A program made the translations under genes and the position numbers. From Mesostigma viride (lineage: Eukaryota > Streptophyta > Mesostigmatophyceae > Mesostigmatales > Mesostigmataceae), in NCBI GenBank assembly GCA_009746045.1, contig RPFO01000065.1, positions 6,094,124 to 6,158,123 on the forward strand: 64,000 bases of DNA, given 5' to 3'. Each line of letters starts with the position of its first letter. Within the stretch, counting starts at the first letter, position 1. The notes beneath the pieces were generated by a model. That model saw only the letters and a program-made list of their open reading frames with translations. It did not search any database and was not told the DNA's origin. Below are positions 32,473 through 43,394 of this stretch, one piece after another.

Positions 32473-34036
32473 CCGTGTTGGCTCGTACGGCACCTCGGGT
32501 ATGAAAATACGCCGTATTCCACGGTACTGACGCTTTCGACCGCGTACGCCGTACGATTTTCACTGTTTTTCACTTTGGACTTAGCCGATTTTGGAGGTCG
32601 TGGACGTGTCACGCGGTGGGGAGAGGCCCAGACCTGTCAGTGGTACTGAAATTGCTGAAATTGCAGCGAGTGCATAGCTACTTGCTAGTACACGCGTGAC
32701 GGTGTGCCTTTCTACATTTTTTGACAGGATTTTTTATTCGCGGGAGAAAAGCTGCGAGGGGACAGAGCATGCATGGCAGAATCATAAGGTTAAGGTTTAG
32801 GGACGGGTGCACTTCCAGAAAGACGCAGAAGAGTGAAGACGCAATTAAAGCAAATAGAGGGTGCCGGGTGCGCCGGTTCATGTATTGTGCGCTAGCTAGG
32901 CAATCCTAAAAGAGGCGACCATGCCTAGAGTTCCAGTCGTCAAAAGGGGAGAGGAGTATCAATACCTCCACCTGATTGACGAGGTGGAAAAGACCGTGAG
33001 TGGGGAAGACGTGGTAGTCGGCCAGAGGTGGCCAGGCGTGCAAGCTGTGCGATTACAAGTTCGGCAGGCCTGGCAACTTTAGCAAGGATCGCGCTGTCGG
33101 CCATCTCGGCCACATCCCCAACAAGGGAGCCACATTTTGCCAGCAGTCTAGGAATGTAGAAGGCCTGATCGGGAGGCTTCAGGCGGCTGAGGCAGCCCGG
33201 TTGGAAAAGAAGGAGCAAAAGGCAGTGCTCGGTGCCCGCGTTGCCAAGGCCCTTCTGCCTGCCGCTGCCCCGGGTGCTGGCCCTTGTGGCTCTGGCAAGG
33301 CAGTGCAGAAGACGATTCCACAGTGCTTTTCCAATGCGCAGCTCCAGGAAGTCCGCCTTGCCCAGGCCTCTTTCTTTTACGAGAATGGCATTCCGTTTCA
33401 CGTCGCCGCCAGCGCCTCGTACAAGAACATGATCGCGGCAGTGGCAAAGTATGGACCTGCCGCAGCAGTGAAGGTCAATTCTGGGTTCATTGCCAATGAT
33501 TTTATTTCTTAGGGATTCGTGGCATGCACTTGTTGTCATTGTGCAGCGAAGTTGCCATCTATAGTGCTATGACATCCTCTGCATCGAGGCTGCCAGAGCT
33601 CTGGGTGCATTATACCATTCAATCATGTATTATGTTGCATGTCAATAATGCATTGTAATAAAAGAGACCGGTGTTAGATGGTCATTAGTTTGCGTGTCCA
33701 CAATATACAAATGTACTTGAAGGATGTATTGCAATGTCGATCTAAGTGTGGCAGGTGGCAAGTCACGGCCATTATGCTCATTAATGAATAGCAGAGAGCA
33801 TAGTACATAGTAACATTTGTTGGATGCAGGGCCACACATCCTTAGAATACCCAGTACTTTAAGCCTTGGCCTCAATAATACCCCGTACTTTTTTAGCACA
33901 ATCTCAAAAATACCCCGTATGCCGTACTGCGCACGTGTTTTTTCGCGTATTTTTTACCCCTCGCAAAAATACCTGTATTTTTACAGTACGCAAGGGTTTT
34001 ACCGAGTACCCCGTACTGCCGTACAGACCAACACGG
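32473..34036 (+). mobile_element. hAT-like element 2 (1,564 bp) with a BED/DUF659 relic
   Basis: The imperfect TIR is CCGTGTTGG, 3 variable bases, GTACGG; its inverse lies at 34015-34036. Flanking perfect 8-bp duplications ACCAACAC are at 32465-32472 and 34037-34044. Removal restores the LINE endonuclease except for a one-base difference just after the insertion. It carries a broken BED-type protein gene but no hAT catalytic domain. Confidence 0.82.
32921..33512 (+). pseudogene. BED zinc finger + DUF659 fragment of a hAT-type transposase
   Basis: It starts at the ATG at 32921, with a frame change near 33025. The BED-type finger reads ACKLCDYKFG ... GHLGHIPNKG ... FC at about 33036-33146, a C-x2-C...H-x-x-H pattern. 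A Glu/Lys-rich helix follows, and then a DUF659-like stretch, QASFFYENGIPFHVAASASYKNMIAAVAKYGP, at about 33361-33456. A stop at 33510-33512 cuts it off before the hAT catalytic core. It is therefore a truncated N-terminal part that could at most bind DNA. It lies entirely inside hAT-like element 2, which fits its family. Confidence 0.75.
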
Positions 34037-36885
34037 ACCAACACGACAGGGAGCCAACGGTAACACGCCTTTATTTGCGAATCTGCTGGCAGAATCTGCG
34101 CTGGTTGCATGCAATGCTTCTTTCGCACGCCCCGCTGAGCAGCTGGCCACCTTTTTTGGGCCGTCGGATCGGGTGGCCTTGACTATGTCTGTGTACGCCG
34201 GGCTCAGCGCCCCTCAGTTGTCGATGCTCGCGTCCTGCAAGATTCTGTCAGCACGGTGGAATCTGATCATTGTCTCGTGCTCGCTCGCATCAGATTGCGG
34301 TTTCCTGGGGTGAAACCGTCGCGACAGCTGGCACCTCAGCCAGATCTGAAGGTGCTCCGGATTGTGCTGAAGGATGCCGACAAGATGTCAGCAGAAGAAC
34401 AGGCCGCTATGTCGCACAGGGATGATTTCCTGGCCGTATTCGACGCCGGGGGCAGCCGACAGCAGTTACACGCCATTCCGCCGCCGGGGGATATTTCAGT
34501 GATCCTCCGTGGTGTCGCAGCCAAGTATCGCCTGGCGGCCCGCACCCTTCCCACCTTGCCTCCGCGCCGGCAGCTTGCTGTCCACCGTCACGCACCGACA
34601 GTGGTCGCCGCCAGGCAGATGCTCCGCCGCAACAGAGATCCGATCGCCAAACCTGGGCTGCAAGCAGCTCTGAGGGCCGCCTACGAGCAGGCTGAGAAGG
34701 CAGATGCTCAGCAGATGGTCAAGGACCTGCGCAGCTGCCAGCAGAATAAGCACGACGGCAAAGGGGCCTGGTTCTGGTACAAGCGCCTCGGGCACCCGGA
34801 CGGCCTCGGCCGGCCCCACCGCCACGACGTCCCCGGCGCCCCAGCCAAGCGGCTTCGTACCTGGGCCACGGCCACGGCCGAGGTCGTGGGGACAGCTGCG
34901 CCGCCCCCACCCCTGCTCCCAGCCGCCGCCGCCCGCCCGGCCGCCCTGGCCGGCCCCGCTGGGCCCCCTGCCCCGCCTAGGTCAGCGGCGGACTACCTAG
35001 TCCCCCCGCTGGTCGGCCCACTTGGCGACCCGTCTGACATGCATGCCTCCTTTCACCTCTCGCGAGGTCACGGAGGCGGTCCAGCGCCTGCGTTATGACG
35101 CAGCCACCGGCTCTGACGAGATTCCGGCCGCAGTTGTAAAACTTGCAGCCGAATTCGAGGACACAGGTGTTATGCTGCTCTTCCGGGACATCTGCAACCG
35201 CCTTCTGCTGTCGTCGCAACCACCTCCAGCGGCCTGGCAACACAGTTTTTGCACGATGCTGTACAAGAACAAGGGGTCGCCTGCCGACCCCGGCAACTAC
35301 AGAGGGGTGTGCATTCAAAGTGCCCCCCTCAAGCTTCTTATGCGGCTCATCCTGAACCGCCTGCGCACGGCCCTGGACGGTCACCTCAGCGAGACTCAGC
35401 ACGGCTTCCGTTCAGGTCGCAACACAGTACAGGCGCTCTTCGCTACTCGCCGACTGGTGGAGGAACTGCAACGCCTTCAGCCTGGTGAGTCCCCTTTGCA
35501 CCTTGTGCTGGTGGACTTCATCAAAGCCTTCGATTCGGTTTTCTGGCCTGCGCTTTGGGACATCCTCGAGTTGTTCCGGATCCCCCGCCCCCTGATTGCT
35601 GTCATCCGCAACCTGTATGAAGGGTCCACCACTTCGGTGCGCACTTCTTACGGGACCACGCCCCCATGCCCTTTACAGAAGGGTGTGTGGCAGGGCTGCG
35701 TGCTGTCGCCCTACCTGTTCATTATTGTTGTCGAATACGTAATGATTCAGGCGCGCAAGCGATTTGCCCGCATCGTGGGCAGGGAACCAGGAGTGCAGGT
35801 TGCTAACAAATTCTGGCATGGCGGTGCGGACACGGAGATTCGGCTAGCAGACATCATTTACGCAGACGACACCACCCTCTTCGAGGACACTGAGCACGTG
35901 CAGACATGGCTTGACTGCCTGGCTCTCGAGGCCCGCGCAGTGGGGCTTGAGGTCAGCAAGAAGACAGAGGCCCTGGCGGTTGGGCTCACCAACTCAGCGC
36001 CGCCCCTCTATCTCCTAGACGGCTCTCAAGTCCTGTATCGGGACCGCGTTAAGCTGCTGGGCAGCCTGCTCCCTAGCTGCGAGGTTGATGTGGACCATCG
36101 CATCTCCCTCGCCTGGCACGCTTTACGCCAGTACCGGGCCCTGTGGCGCAAGCCCCTGGGCAGGATCGAGAAACAGGACCTGTTCAAGGTCCTCGTCCTT
36201 CCTGTTCTCACGTATGGCGCCGAGACGTGGACCCTCACCGCCGACCTGGCCCGCAAGCTGGACGGCGCGGTCACCAGCATGCTGCGTTCCATTTTCAGAG
36301 TAGGATATGCTGCTCATGTCCGCAATGAGGACCTGTCTGTACCAGCTAGGGCATGCCCTATATCACCAGCACCATTAAGCAACGCCGCCTGCAGCTAGTA
36401 GGGCACCTAGCTCGCACCAACCAGGTAGACACCTCACGTGGCCCCCCCGCAGGACTGCGACCAGCCCAGCCTGGCCGGCACCTCCTGACGTGGGCTGGGC
36501 CCAGTGATGTTAGACGCCGCAAGGCCCGCACCTTCAAAGAACAGCTAGTAGAGGACATGGGGGGCCTAGGCCTCTCCGTGATTTGGAAGAAGATGATGGA
36601 CAAGGCCAAGTGGGCCCAGGTCATAGAGGACAATGAGCCCCCCCCAGTGGGGAAGCGCCCGCGTGTGCAATCCCGCGGGAGGCATGCCAGATAGCTCCCC
36701 CTAGGGCAACGTGCGGATGCCTAGATAGATGTTGTAGTTAGAATGCTGTTAGATAGATGTAGTATGTAGCCAATGTAGATAGATTAGACCGGTAGGAATG
36801 TTTGCACCCATCCATCCATCCATCGGGGTTAATGCTCCGTGACTCCCCAACGGGAGCACGAGTCTAATTAATTAATTAATTAGGT

Positions 36886-36964
36886 GCACCAGGGCACCTG
36901 CACCCTCATAATCTTCACACTATGCCCAGCTAAGGGGGAGTATGTTATGTGGGGGAAGATCATC
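36886..36964. other. Fragment of the ORF1-only LINE-like family 3' region
   Basis: It matches 38631-38725 (GGTGC.CCAGGGCACCTGCAC, then CTATGCCCAGCTAAGGGGGA). It is followed by another ATTAATTAAT run at 36961-36983 that is the tail of the next minus-strand copy. Confidence 0.5.
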
Positions 36965-38200
36965 ATGGCTATTAATTAATTAATTAATTATCAACATCAC
37001 TCCGTTGGGAGTCAATGTAGCACATATCCCTGAGAAGGGGCATATGGCTTGTAATACATCCTAGGCTACTTCATGCAAGGGTGGGAATGTAAGCTACCCG
37101 GCCGTGCTCTAGGTGCACCAGGGCACCCGCACCACCATGCTGTCTCAGGTTCAACCCGCCTCATCATGGCTATACAAGAGCTAGGACATGGCTTCTCGAC
37201 AGAGAGCATCTCTCTGCATGGCATAGCATGGCTAAATTCTTAATGCAACATCCATGGGGGTCCCGTTATAGGCATGGCGTGGCCAAATTCTTAAATGCAT
37301 CATCCATGGCCATTATGGGCGCACATGCGCTGGTGGGGCCGCGTGGTAGGCTAGCCATACTAGCTACACTACTGCTATATTGCCTAGACTGGGGGTGCCT
37401 GCCAAGGCTTGTGGTCGACGTGGATGACATCCCCCCTCCAGTATACCGGTTTCCCCCCTGCGCTTTGCCGTATCTGGAGGTAGGTCGGCCATAGCTCGCG
37501 TCTCCGTTGTTGCTGGGCCAGGGTCAGGTCGTCGTCCAACGTGAAGTGAGTCCTTGAGAGCTTCTTACGGTTTTTAAGAAACAACACCGGCCTTGTCCGC
37601 CATGTACTTAAAGGTGAGGAGCACGGGTGCCGGGCCAGCCTTACCCCGCGCGCGGGGGAGGCGAACAGCCGACATGCGCAGCTCACCAGTAATGTGCATG
37701 GGGGCAAGAATGTCGCGTAAGAAGAGTCGTCGAGTCCTCACCTGCCGGTTGGTCGAAGTTCTTGACTATGACGTTGTGGCTGCGCTGGGTGCGGTCGGCC
37801 TCCTCGCGGAGGTCGAGGGCTTGTTTTTTATATTTTGCTGTGCCGCGATGGTGGAGGTGGTGGAGGTGGTGGAGGTGGCGTGGTGCTTAAGCAAGTCCGC
37901 CCAGAGTGGAGGGAGCATCACCGGCCGGGCCAGCAGGTGCCGGCTTGGTGGCGATGTCGATCCTCACCGCCTGGGCGGTGATGCCGGCGGTGTTCTGCAT
38001 GCACTCGATGGCTATGGCGGTGTCCTTTAGGCGTTGGTCGATGTCGACTAGAAGCTGGGCCTTGAGGGTGGCGGTGGAGGTGGAGGTGGCAGTGGAGGTG
38101 GAGGCGAGGAGGGTGGAGGTGGAGGTGACGGTGGTGGAAATGTGAGCGAGCTCAGCGCAGCCAGCGTGCCTCCACCCATCCATCACGGAATACATGATCT
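36965..38200 (-). mobile_element. ORF1-only LINE-like element, copy B (minus strand)
   Basis: On the minus strand an ORF1-like sequence (38195 to about 37390, in three frames) runs to a 3' end ACTCCCAACGGAGTGATGTT and a TAATTAAT tail near 36961-36983. The protein pieces VDIDQRLKDTAIAIECMQNT and RRRELWPTYLQIRQSAGGKP are close to copy A. No endonuclease or RT follows. It is best read as a non-autonomous family using a LINE's machinery in trans. Confidence 0.65.
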
Positions 38201-38299
38201 CCCAACGGAGGCATGTTATAATTTAATTTTTTTAAAGAGGAAGGGGCGCTTTGCTGAGTAAAGTAGTTAGGGTTTTCTAGATAAGACTGGCTTAGCCCG

Positions 38300-38505
38300 T
38301 GTTTTCTTACAACGCGATACATCGCGTTGTAGGGTTAGAACGCGATGTATCGCGTTGTAATCTGACATGTGGCAAACCTATTAAACAAGCAATTTTTGGT
38401 CTGAAACTTTCAACATAGGTCAGAAACATCTCATAGAATTCAAGAAAAAATCCTGGTATTTTTGGTTTTTTTTTTTTGTGACAGCTGCAAACAAATATTA
38501 ATTAA
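38300..38505 (-). repeat. Dispersed repeat, inverted copy of 28810-29020, with CGCGATACATCGCG palindromes
   Basis: It contains two 22-bp arms (38309-38330 and 38341-38362, TTACAACGCGATACATCGCG...) around a 10-base spacer, then the poly(T) stretch at about 38466-38478. Its reverse complement aligns with 28810-29020. Confidence 0.75.
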
Positions 38506-39923
38506 TTAATTAGGAACATAACTCCGTGGGGAGTATATGTAGCACATAGCCCTTGAGAGGGGGCGTATGGCCTATCATACATTCTAAGCTACTTCCTGCT
38601 TGGGTGGGAATGTTAACGACACTTGCTCTAGGTGCCCCAGGGCACCTGCACCCTCATGATGTATCACGCTATGCCCAGCTAAGGGGGAGCATGGCATGTG
38701 GGGGAAGATCATCATAGCCATATACAGAAGCTAGAGCGTGGCATCTCAGCAGAGAGCAGCTCTCTGCATGGGCACAGCATAACTAAATAAAAGTAGGCAT
38801 CATCTGGAGTGTGGCACATCATAGGCACACATCATAGGCTCGAGCTACCATGGTCCGGATTCTCCCGATTTCTGGCCTGCGCTGGTTGTCTCTTTGACAC
38901 ATGTACATGGCTAAATAATGCTCGTGAATCAGCTGGTATAGTGCCTGTAGGAGGCGTACATGTACATGGCCACGGTCTATCTATTCTACACTACTACTGC
39001 TGTATTCCCCTAAGCTGGGGCGTCTGGAGTCGTTGGGGCCGCGGGGGTCGCCTGCCAGGGCTTGTGGCCGACGTAGATGGCCGCCCCCTTCCAGTACACC
39101 GGCTGCCCCGCCTTGGTCTGCCGGAGCTGGAGGTAGGTCGGCCATAGCTCACGTCGCCGTTGTTGCTGCATTGCAATGCGCCAGGGTCAAGTCGTCATCA
39201 AGGGTGAAGAGAGTCTTCTCGAGCCGCTTGCGGCGTCTGAGAAAAGAAATCTTGTCCGCCGCCGGGGTCTTAAAGGTGAGAAGGACTGAAGGAGCGGGGG
39301 CGCCCCTGCCTTACCCCGCGCGCGGGGAAGGCGGTGGGCGACCAGCTCGATCTCACCAGTAAGGCCTGCATGCGACCAAGGATTTCTCTCTCAAAAGCAC
39401 GCGCAAGCTTCTCGGAATTATCACCTTCCTCCATGGTAAAGTTCTTGACAGTGACATTGAGGCTGCGCTTGGCGAGCTCGGCCTCCTCGCGGAGGTCAAG
39501 CGTCTGCCGTTGGAGCTGGGCTGCGACGGCGGAGGTGGTGGAGGTGGTATGTTGCTTAAGCATGTCCGCCCAGGTGGTGATGGGAGGAGCATCGCCGGCC
39601 AGGCCAGCCGGGGCTGGCTTGGCGGCAATGTCCTTCACCGCCTGGGCGGTGAGGCCTGCGGTGTTCTGCAGAACCTCGATAGCCATGGCGTTGTCCTTTA
39701 GACGCTGGTCGATGTCGCGGAGCTGGGCGGTGATGGAGTCGGTGGAGGCGGAGGGGGGGGGGGGGGGTGGAGGCGATGAGGGTGGCGGTGGCGGTGGGGA
39801 TGGTGGGGAGCTCAGCAGCCAGCGTGCGACCCACGGCTGCCACATCTGCAGCCATAAGCGTCACGTGCTGTGAGAGGGCGGCGTGGAGGTGGTGGACGAA
39901 GGTGGATTCGGTAATGGGGGCGG
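38506..39923 (-). mobile_element. ORF1-only LINE-like element, copy A (minus strand)
   Basis: On the minus strand it runs from about 39923 through an ORF1 (below) to a 3' end ACTCCCCACGGAGTTATGTT plus a TAATTAATTAAT tail at 38498-38513. Its 5' side is cut by the hAT-like end at 39924. A SINE-like fragment lies at 38823-38897. Confidence 0.65.
38990..39845 (-). pseudogene. ORF1-like protein of the half-LINE (copy A), frameshifted
   Basis: The frame 39845-39270 begins with a Pro/Ser-rich stretch, then RDIDQRLKDNAMAIEVLQNT (coiled-coil-like), ITTWADMLKQHT and ELAKRSLNVTVKNFTMEEG. After shifts near 39300 and 39180 it continues ADKISFLRRRKRLEKTLFTL, DDDLTLA and RRRELWPTYLQLRQ to about 38990. The (R)RELWPxxLxxR and GQPVYWKGAAIYV words are typical of the C-terminus of plant and algal LINE ORF1 proteins. 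No ORF2 follows before the tail. It differs clearly from the ORF1 of LINE copy 1. Confidence 0.6.
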
Positions 39924-40051
39924 CAGTGTTCCATTATACGGCGTATTATACTAGGTCGAGCGTTATACAAGGTCGAGCGTATAATTTTTATCCGTCTTAT
40001 ACGATTTGCGTATTTTTACGTATAATACGGCGAATAACACGTGTAAGCGCG

Positions 40052-40222
40052 CGTATAATGGGGTTTTCGCGCTCATCCGAGGTCCGGCAGCCAAATTTTT
40101 CGTGGGGGATCAATGGGGTTTTCGCGCTCATCCGAGGTCCGGCAGCCAAATTTTTCGTGGGGGATCCCCCACGAAAAATTTGGCTGCCGGACCTCGGATG
40201 AGCGCGAAAACCCCATTATACG
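40052..40222. repeat. Foldback: a 55-bp unit twice direct then once inverted
   Basis: A unit beginning ATGGGGTTTTCGCGCTCATC occurs at 40057-40111 and 40113-40164 and inverted at 40165-40216, giving a perfect 104-bp palindrome centred on GGATCC (40162-40167). The outer edges read CGTATA and TATACG. Confidence 0.92.
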
Positions 40223-40350
40223 TTCGAACCAAGGCGGGAAAGCAAGGGAACTTAGAAACACTAGCTACGGAAACCATCCACTGGTTGACATTTGGCGATC
40301 CGTGAGACACAAGGATCTTACAAGCAAGCTACACTGTAGCATGGCAAGTT

Positions 40351-41518
40351 CATCAAAGCCTTCGATTCGGTTTTCTGGCCTGCGCTTTGGGACATCCTCG
40401 AGTTGTTCCGGATCCCCCGCCCCCTGATTGCTGTCATCCGCAACCTGTATGAAGGGTCCACCACTTCGGTGCGCACTTCTTACGGGACCACGCCCCCATG
40501 CCCTTTACAGAAGGGTGTGTGGCAGGGCTGCGTGCTGTCGCGCTACCTGTTCATTATTGTTGTCGAATACGTAATGATTCAGGCACGCAAGCGATTTGCC
40601 CGCATCGTGGGCAGGGAACCAGGAGTGCAGGTTGCTAACAAATTCTGGCATGGCGGTGCGGACACGGAGATTCGGCTAGCAGACATCATTTACGCAGACG
40701 ACACCACCCTCTTCGAGGACACTGAGCACGTGCAGACATGGCTTGACTGCCTGGCTCTCGAGGCCCGTGCAGTGGGGCTTGAGGTCAGCAAGAAGACAGA
40801 GGCCCTGGCGGTTGGGCTCACCAACTCAGCGCCGCCCCTCTATCTCCTAGACGGCTCTCAAGTCCTGTATTGGGACCGCGTTAAGCTGCTGGGCAGCCTG
40901 CTCCCCAGCTGCGAGGTTGATGTGGACCATCGCATCTCCCTCGCCTGGCACGCTTTACGTCAGTACCGGGCCCTGTGGCGCAAGCCCCTGGGCAAGATCG
41001 AGAAACAGGACCTGTTCAAGGTCCTCGTCCTTCCTGTTCTCACCTATGGCGCCGAGACGTGGACCCTCACCGCCGACCTGGCCCGCAAGATGGACGGCGC
41101 GGTCACCAGCATGCTGCGTTCCATTTTCAGAGTAGGATATGCTGCTCATGTCCGCAATGAGGACCTGTACCAGGGCATGCCCTATATCACCAGCACCATT
41201 AAGCAACGCCGCCTGCAGCTTGTAGGGCACCTAGCTCGCACCAACCAGGTAGACACCTCACGTGGCCCCCCCGCAGGACTGCGACCAGCCCAGCCTGGCC
41301 GGCACCTCCTGACGTGGGCTGGGCCTAGTGATGTTAGACGCCGCAAGGCCCGCACCTTCAAGGAACAGCTAGTAGAGGACATGGGTGGCCTCGGCCTCTC
41401 CGTGATTTGGAAGAAGATGATGGACAAGGCCAAGTGGGCCCAGGTCATAGAGGACAATGAGCCCCCCCCAGTGGGGAAGCGCCCGCGTGTGCAGTCCCGC
41501 GGGAGGCACGCCAGATAG
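40351..41518 (+). pseudogene. LINE reverse transcriptase, C-terminal part, uninterrupted frame
   Basis: The frame is open from the truncation to the TAG at 41516-41518. It includes GVWQGCVLSRYLF, IIYADDTTLF, LTYGAETWTLTADLARK and RRLQLVGHLARTNQV. It lacks the two 4-bp insertions that shift copy 1, so it shows the ancestral reading of the C-terminus: NEDLYQGMPYITSTIKQRRL. It lacks the endonuclease and the RT fingers, hence is non-functional. The change Pro to Arg in the CVLS[P/R]YLF motif relative to copy 1 would probably harm RT even in a full copy. Confidence 0.85.
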
Positions 41519-41710
41519 CTCCCCCTCGGGCAGCGTGCGGCTGCCTAGATAGATGTTGTAGTTAGAATGCTGTTAGGTAGATGTAGTATGTAGCCAATGT
41601 AGATAGATTAGACCGGCCGGTAGGAATGTTTGCACCCATCCATCCATCCATCGGGGTTAATGCTCCGTGACTCCCCAACGGGAGCACGAGTCTAATTAAT
41701 TAATTAATTA
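40351..41710 (+). mobile_element. LINE copy 2, 5'-truncated, with 10-bp target duplication
   Basis: It starts within the RT at CATCAAAGCC and ends with a TAATTAATTAAT tail. Flanking ATGGCAAGTT direct repeats lie at 40341-40350 and 41711-41720. It is nearly identical to LINE copy 1, with a handful of substitutions over about 1.3 kb, so the insertion is recent. Confidence 0.93.
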
Positions 41711-41766
41711 ATGGCAAGTTGGCAACCCAAGTTGGCAACCCTCCATGCTGTTTAGGTCTCTGCCCT

Positions 41767-43386
41767 CAGTGTAAAATCATACGCCGTATAATACGGTATA
41801 ATACGGTATAATACGTAATACGCTGGCTTTGAGCGTATGATTTTTCATACGTAATACGTTTTAGCGCATAATGACGTATTATACCGTATTATACCGTATT
41901 ATACCGTATAATGCCGTGTTTTCCGCGTTTTTTTTACGTTTTGCGCGGCTAGGATGCCAGAACGACAGGGCAACGATTTGAAGCAACAGATTTCGTATCT
42001 CTACTAAGTACTGACCCGTCTGAACTTTCACGAATCGACGCGATCTTATTTTGAAATTGTGGTGCACAGTGCGCGCACCGTGCGGAGGTGGCCATGGCGA
42101 CGTGCGTTCCGTTAAAATATGGCTAATCCGGCGGGCGACAGGCGAAAAAATTAAGCCGATGGTTAAAAGTGATGTTCTATTATGATGTTTCATAGCAAGA
42201 TCTGCACTATTTGCAAATTCGCTGCCTTTGTTGGTACAGATTTGCACGGGGGTCTCATCCAACAATTTGGCCGCGATGAATAATCTAGCATGTGTGCCTG
42301 CGACGGTAGAACTCGATATTCGTGGGTTATTTTGATGCAGCAAGAGCCGTTTAGTAACGGACACCATGAAAATAACCTAAGCATCTTCGATCTGCGGCCA
42401 TTTCCTGTCATTTCTAAAATGATTTCGTTCAGGCCTGCGCGATCCGCGGTTAATCCATCCATGGCTGGCTGGCTTTTCTTGCGCGCCTGGGTAGGAAATA
42501 ATGCCGGCCGTGGTACATTGATTTGCCGCATGTCACCGCCCAGTCTGTTTGCGCTCTTAATGAACCTGGCATGAAACTTTTTGCGCCGTTTCTGGGTTTT
42601 TCTTGCTATTTTGTTCTCCACTTGTTGCAGTTGTGCTATCAGATTTTCCGCAGCTTTCAATGGTTTTCCTTACGCTGCGTATGCCATGCTTCCTAAAGCT
42701 ACCCAGAATTGATCGGGCAGTTATCTGGCTTTGCTACGCTTCCTGTATGGAGGTTTTCACACGGTAGACATTCTATATTGCGTAGTCAAGGACCCTAGCT
42801 GCCTGGGAGCGGCATCACCGTTGCAAGGAGCTGGCGAGCTCATAGACGCCTGTCATGCTCTTCAGCCTGCTGGAAAACAAGGTTGTTGTATGGAAGGTGA
42901 GAATATGTGAGTTACTTATTATCACATCCCCACCTGTTTAGCCATGTTTAACATGTTGGCCCCTTGCTGGCCCACTGCACGGTCCCCTAGTTATTGCTGG
43001 CCTTTTTACCATATATAATTACTTGCATCAAAGTGAAGGCACCCAAGTAAACATAACCAATACAAAGCCACATATATACAGTTATACACATACACACAAT
43101 TATGCATGCGCACGTTTACATTCTCAGTATTACATGCAATATATCGATCGTGTCCACAATATCCACCGTATAGAGTATAGCCGAGGGTAGGGCAACCTTG
43201 GATTATGTCCAAAACAGTGTTAAAAACATGTGGATTGATGGTGGGTGTCTTAAAATGTGTAAAATCAGAGTATTCTGAGTGTGTCCGTACGAAAACGTAT
43301 AATACCGTATTATACCGTATTATACCGTATTATACATTATACTCCACCGTGACCGTATAACGCGTATAACGTACGATTGCACTCTG
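41767..43386. mobile_element. hAT-like non-autonomous element 3 (1,620 bp)
   Basis: The ends are CAGTGTAAAATCATACG at the left and CGTACGATTGCACTCTG at the right (imperfect TIR). They are flanked by perfect 8-bp duplications TCTGCCCT at 41759-41766 and 43387-43394. Both ends are followed inward by repeats of TATAATACGG/CCGTATTATA. No transposase is seen; the minus-strand frame at 42190-42660 is not recognised and probably not a gene. Confidence 0.82.
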
Positions 43387-43394
43387 TCTGCCCT

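Larger units (their letters stand above)
30894..36694 (+). pseudogene. LINE ORF2: EEP endonuclease and reverse transcriptase, broken by two insertions and frameshifts
   Basis: The endonuclease starts at about 31250 with LGIASFNVRTL and IAVLGVQEHR (Asn and Glu catalytic residues). It continues after a shift near 31560 with HTLTVIVGYAPHAG, then after hAT-like element 1 with LVMLLDANATLP, and after element 2 with FANLLAESAL and ESDHCLVLARI (the SDH motif, 34256-34285). RT (35022-36353) shows LYKNKGSPADPGNYRGV, LVDFIKAFDSV, GVWQGCVLSPYLF and IIYADDTTLF. Two 4-bp insertions at about 36333-36353, absent from copy 2, shift the last 115 codons (36353-36694). Target-primed reverse transcription is the expected activity. 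This copy is inactive. Confidence 0.85.
29480..36885 (+). mobile_element. LINE copy 1 (near full length, EEP endonuclease + RT), carrying two nested hAT-like elements
   Basis: ORF1 (29516-30858) and ORF2 (about 30894-36694) are followed by a 3' UTR with CATCCATCCATC and a TAATTAATTAAT tail ending at 36885. The 5' end near 29480 is approximate. ORF2 is split by insertions 31715-32367 and 32473-34036. Without them and their duplications the LINE is about 5.2 kb. The endonuclease type, YADD motif, C-terminal RRLQLVGHLAR segment and microsatellite tail fit an RTE/CR1-like or L1-like clade; I cannot decide which. Confidence 0.85.

Noticed and set aside
42190-42660. 156-codon minus-strand frame with a Gln/Lys-rich start in hAT-like element 3
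   Set aside because: No hAT or other motif, unremarkable length, and not supported by neighbours.
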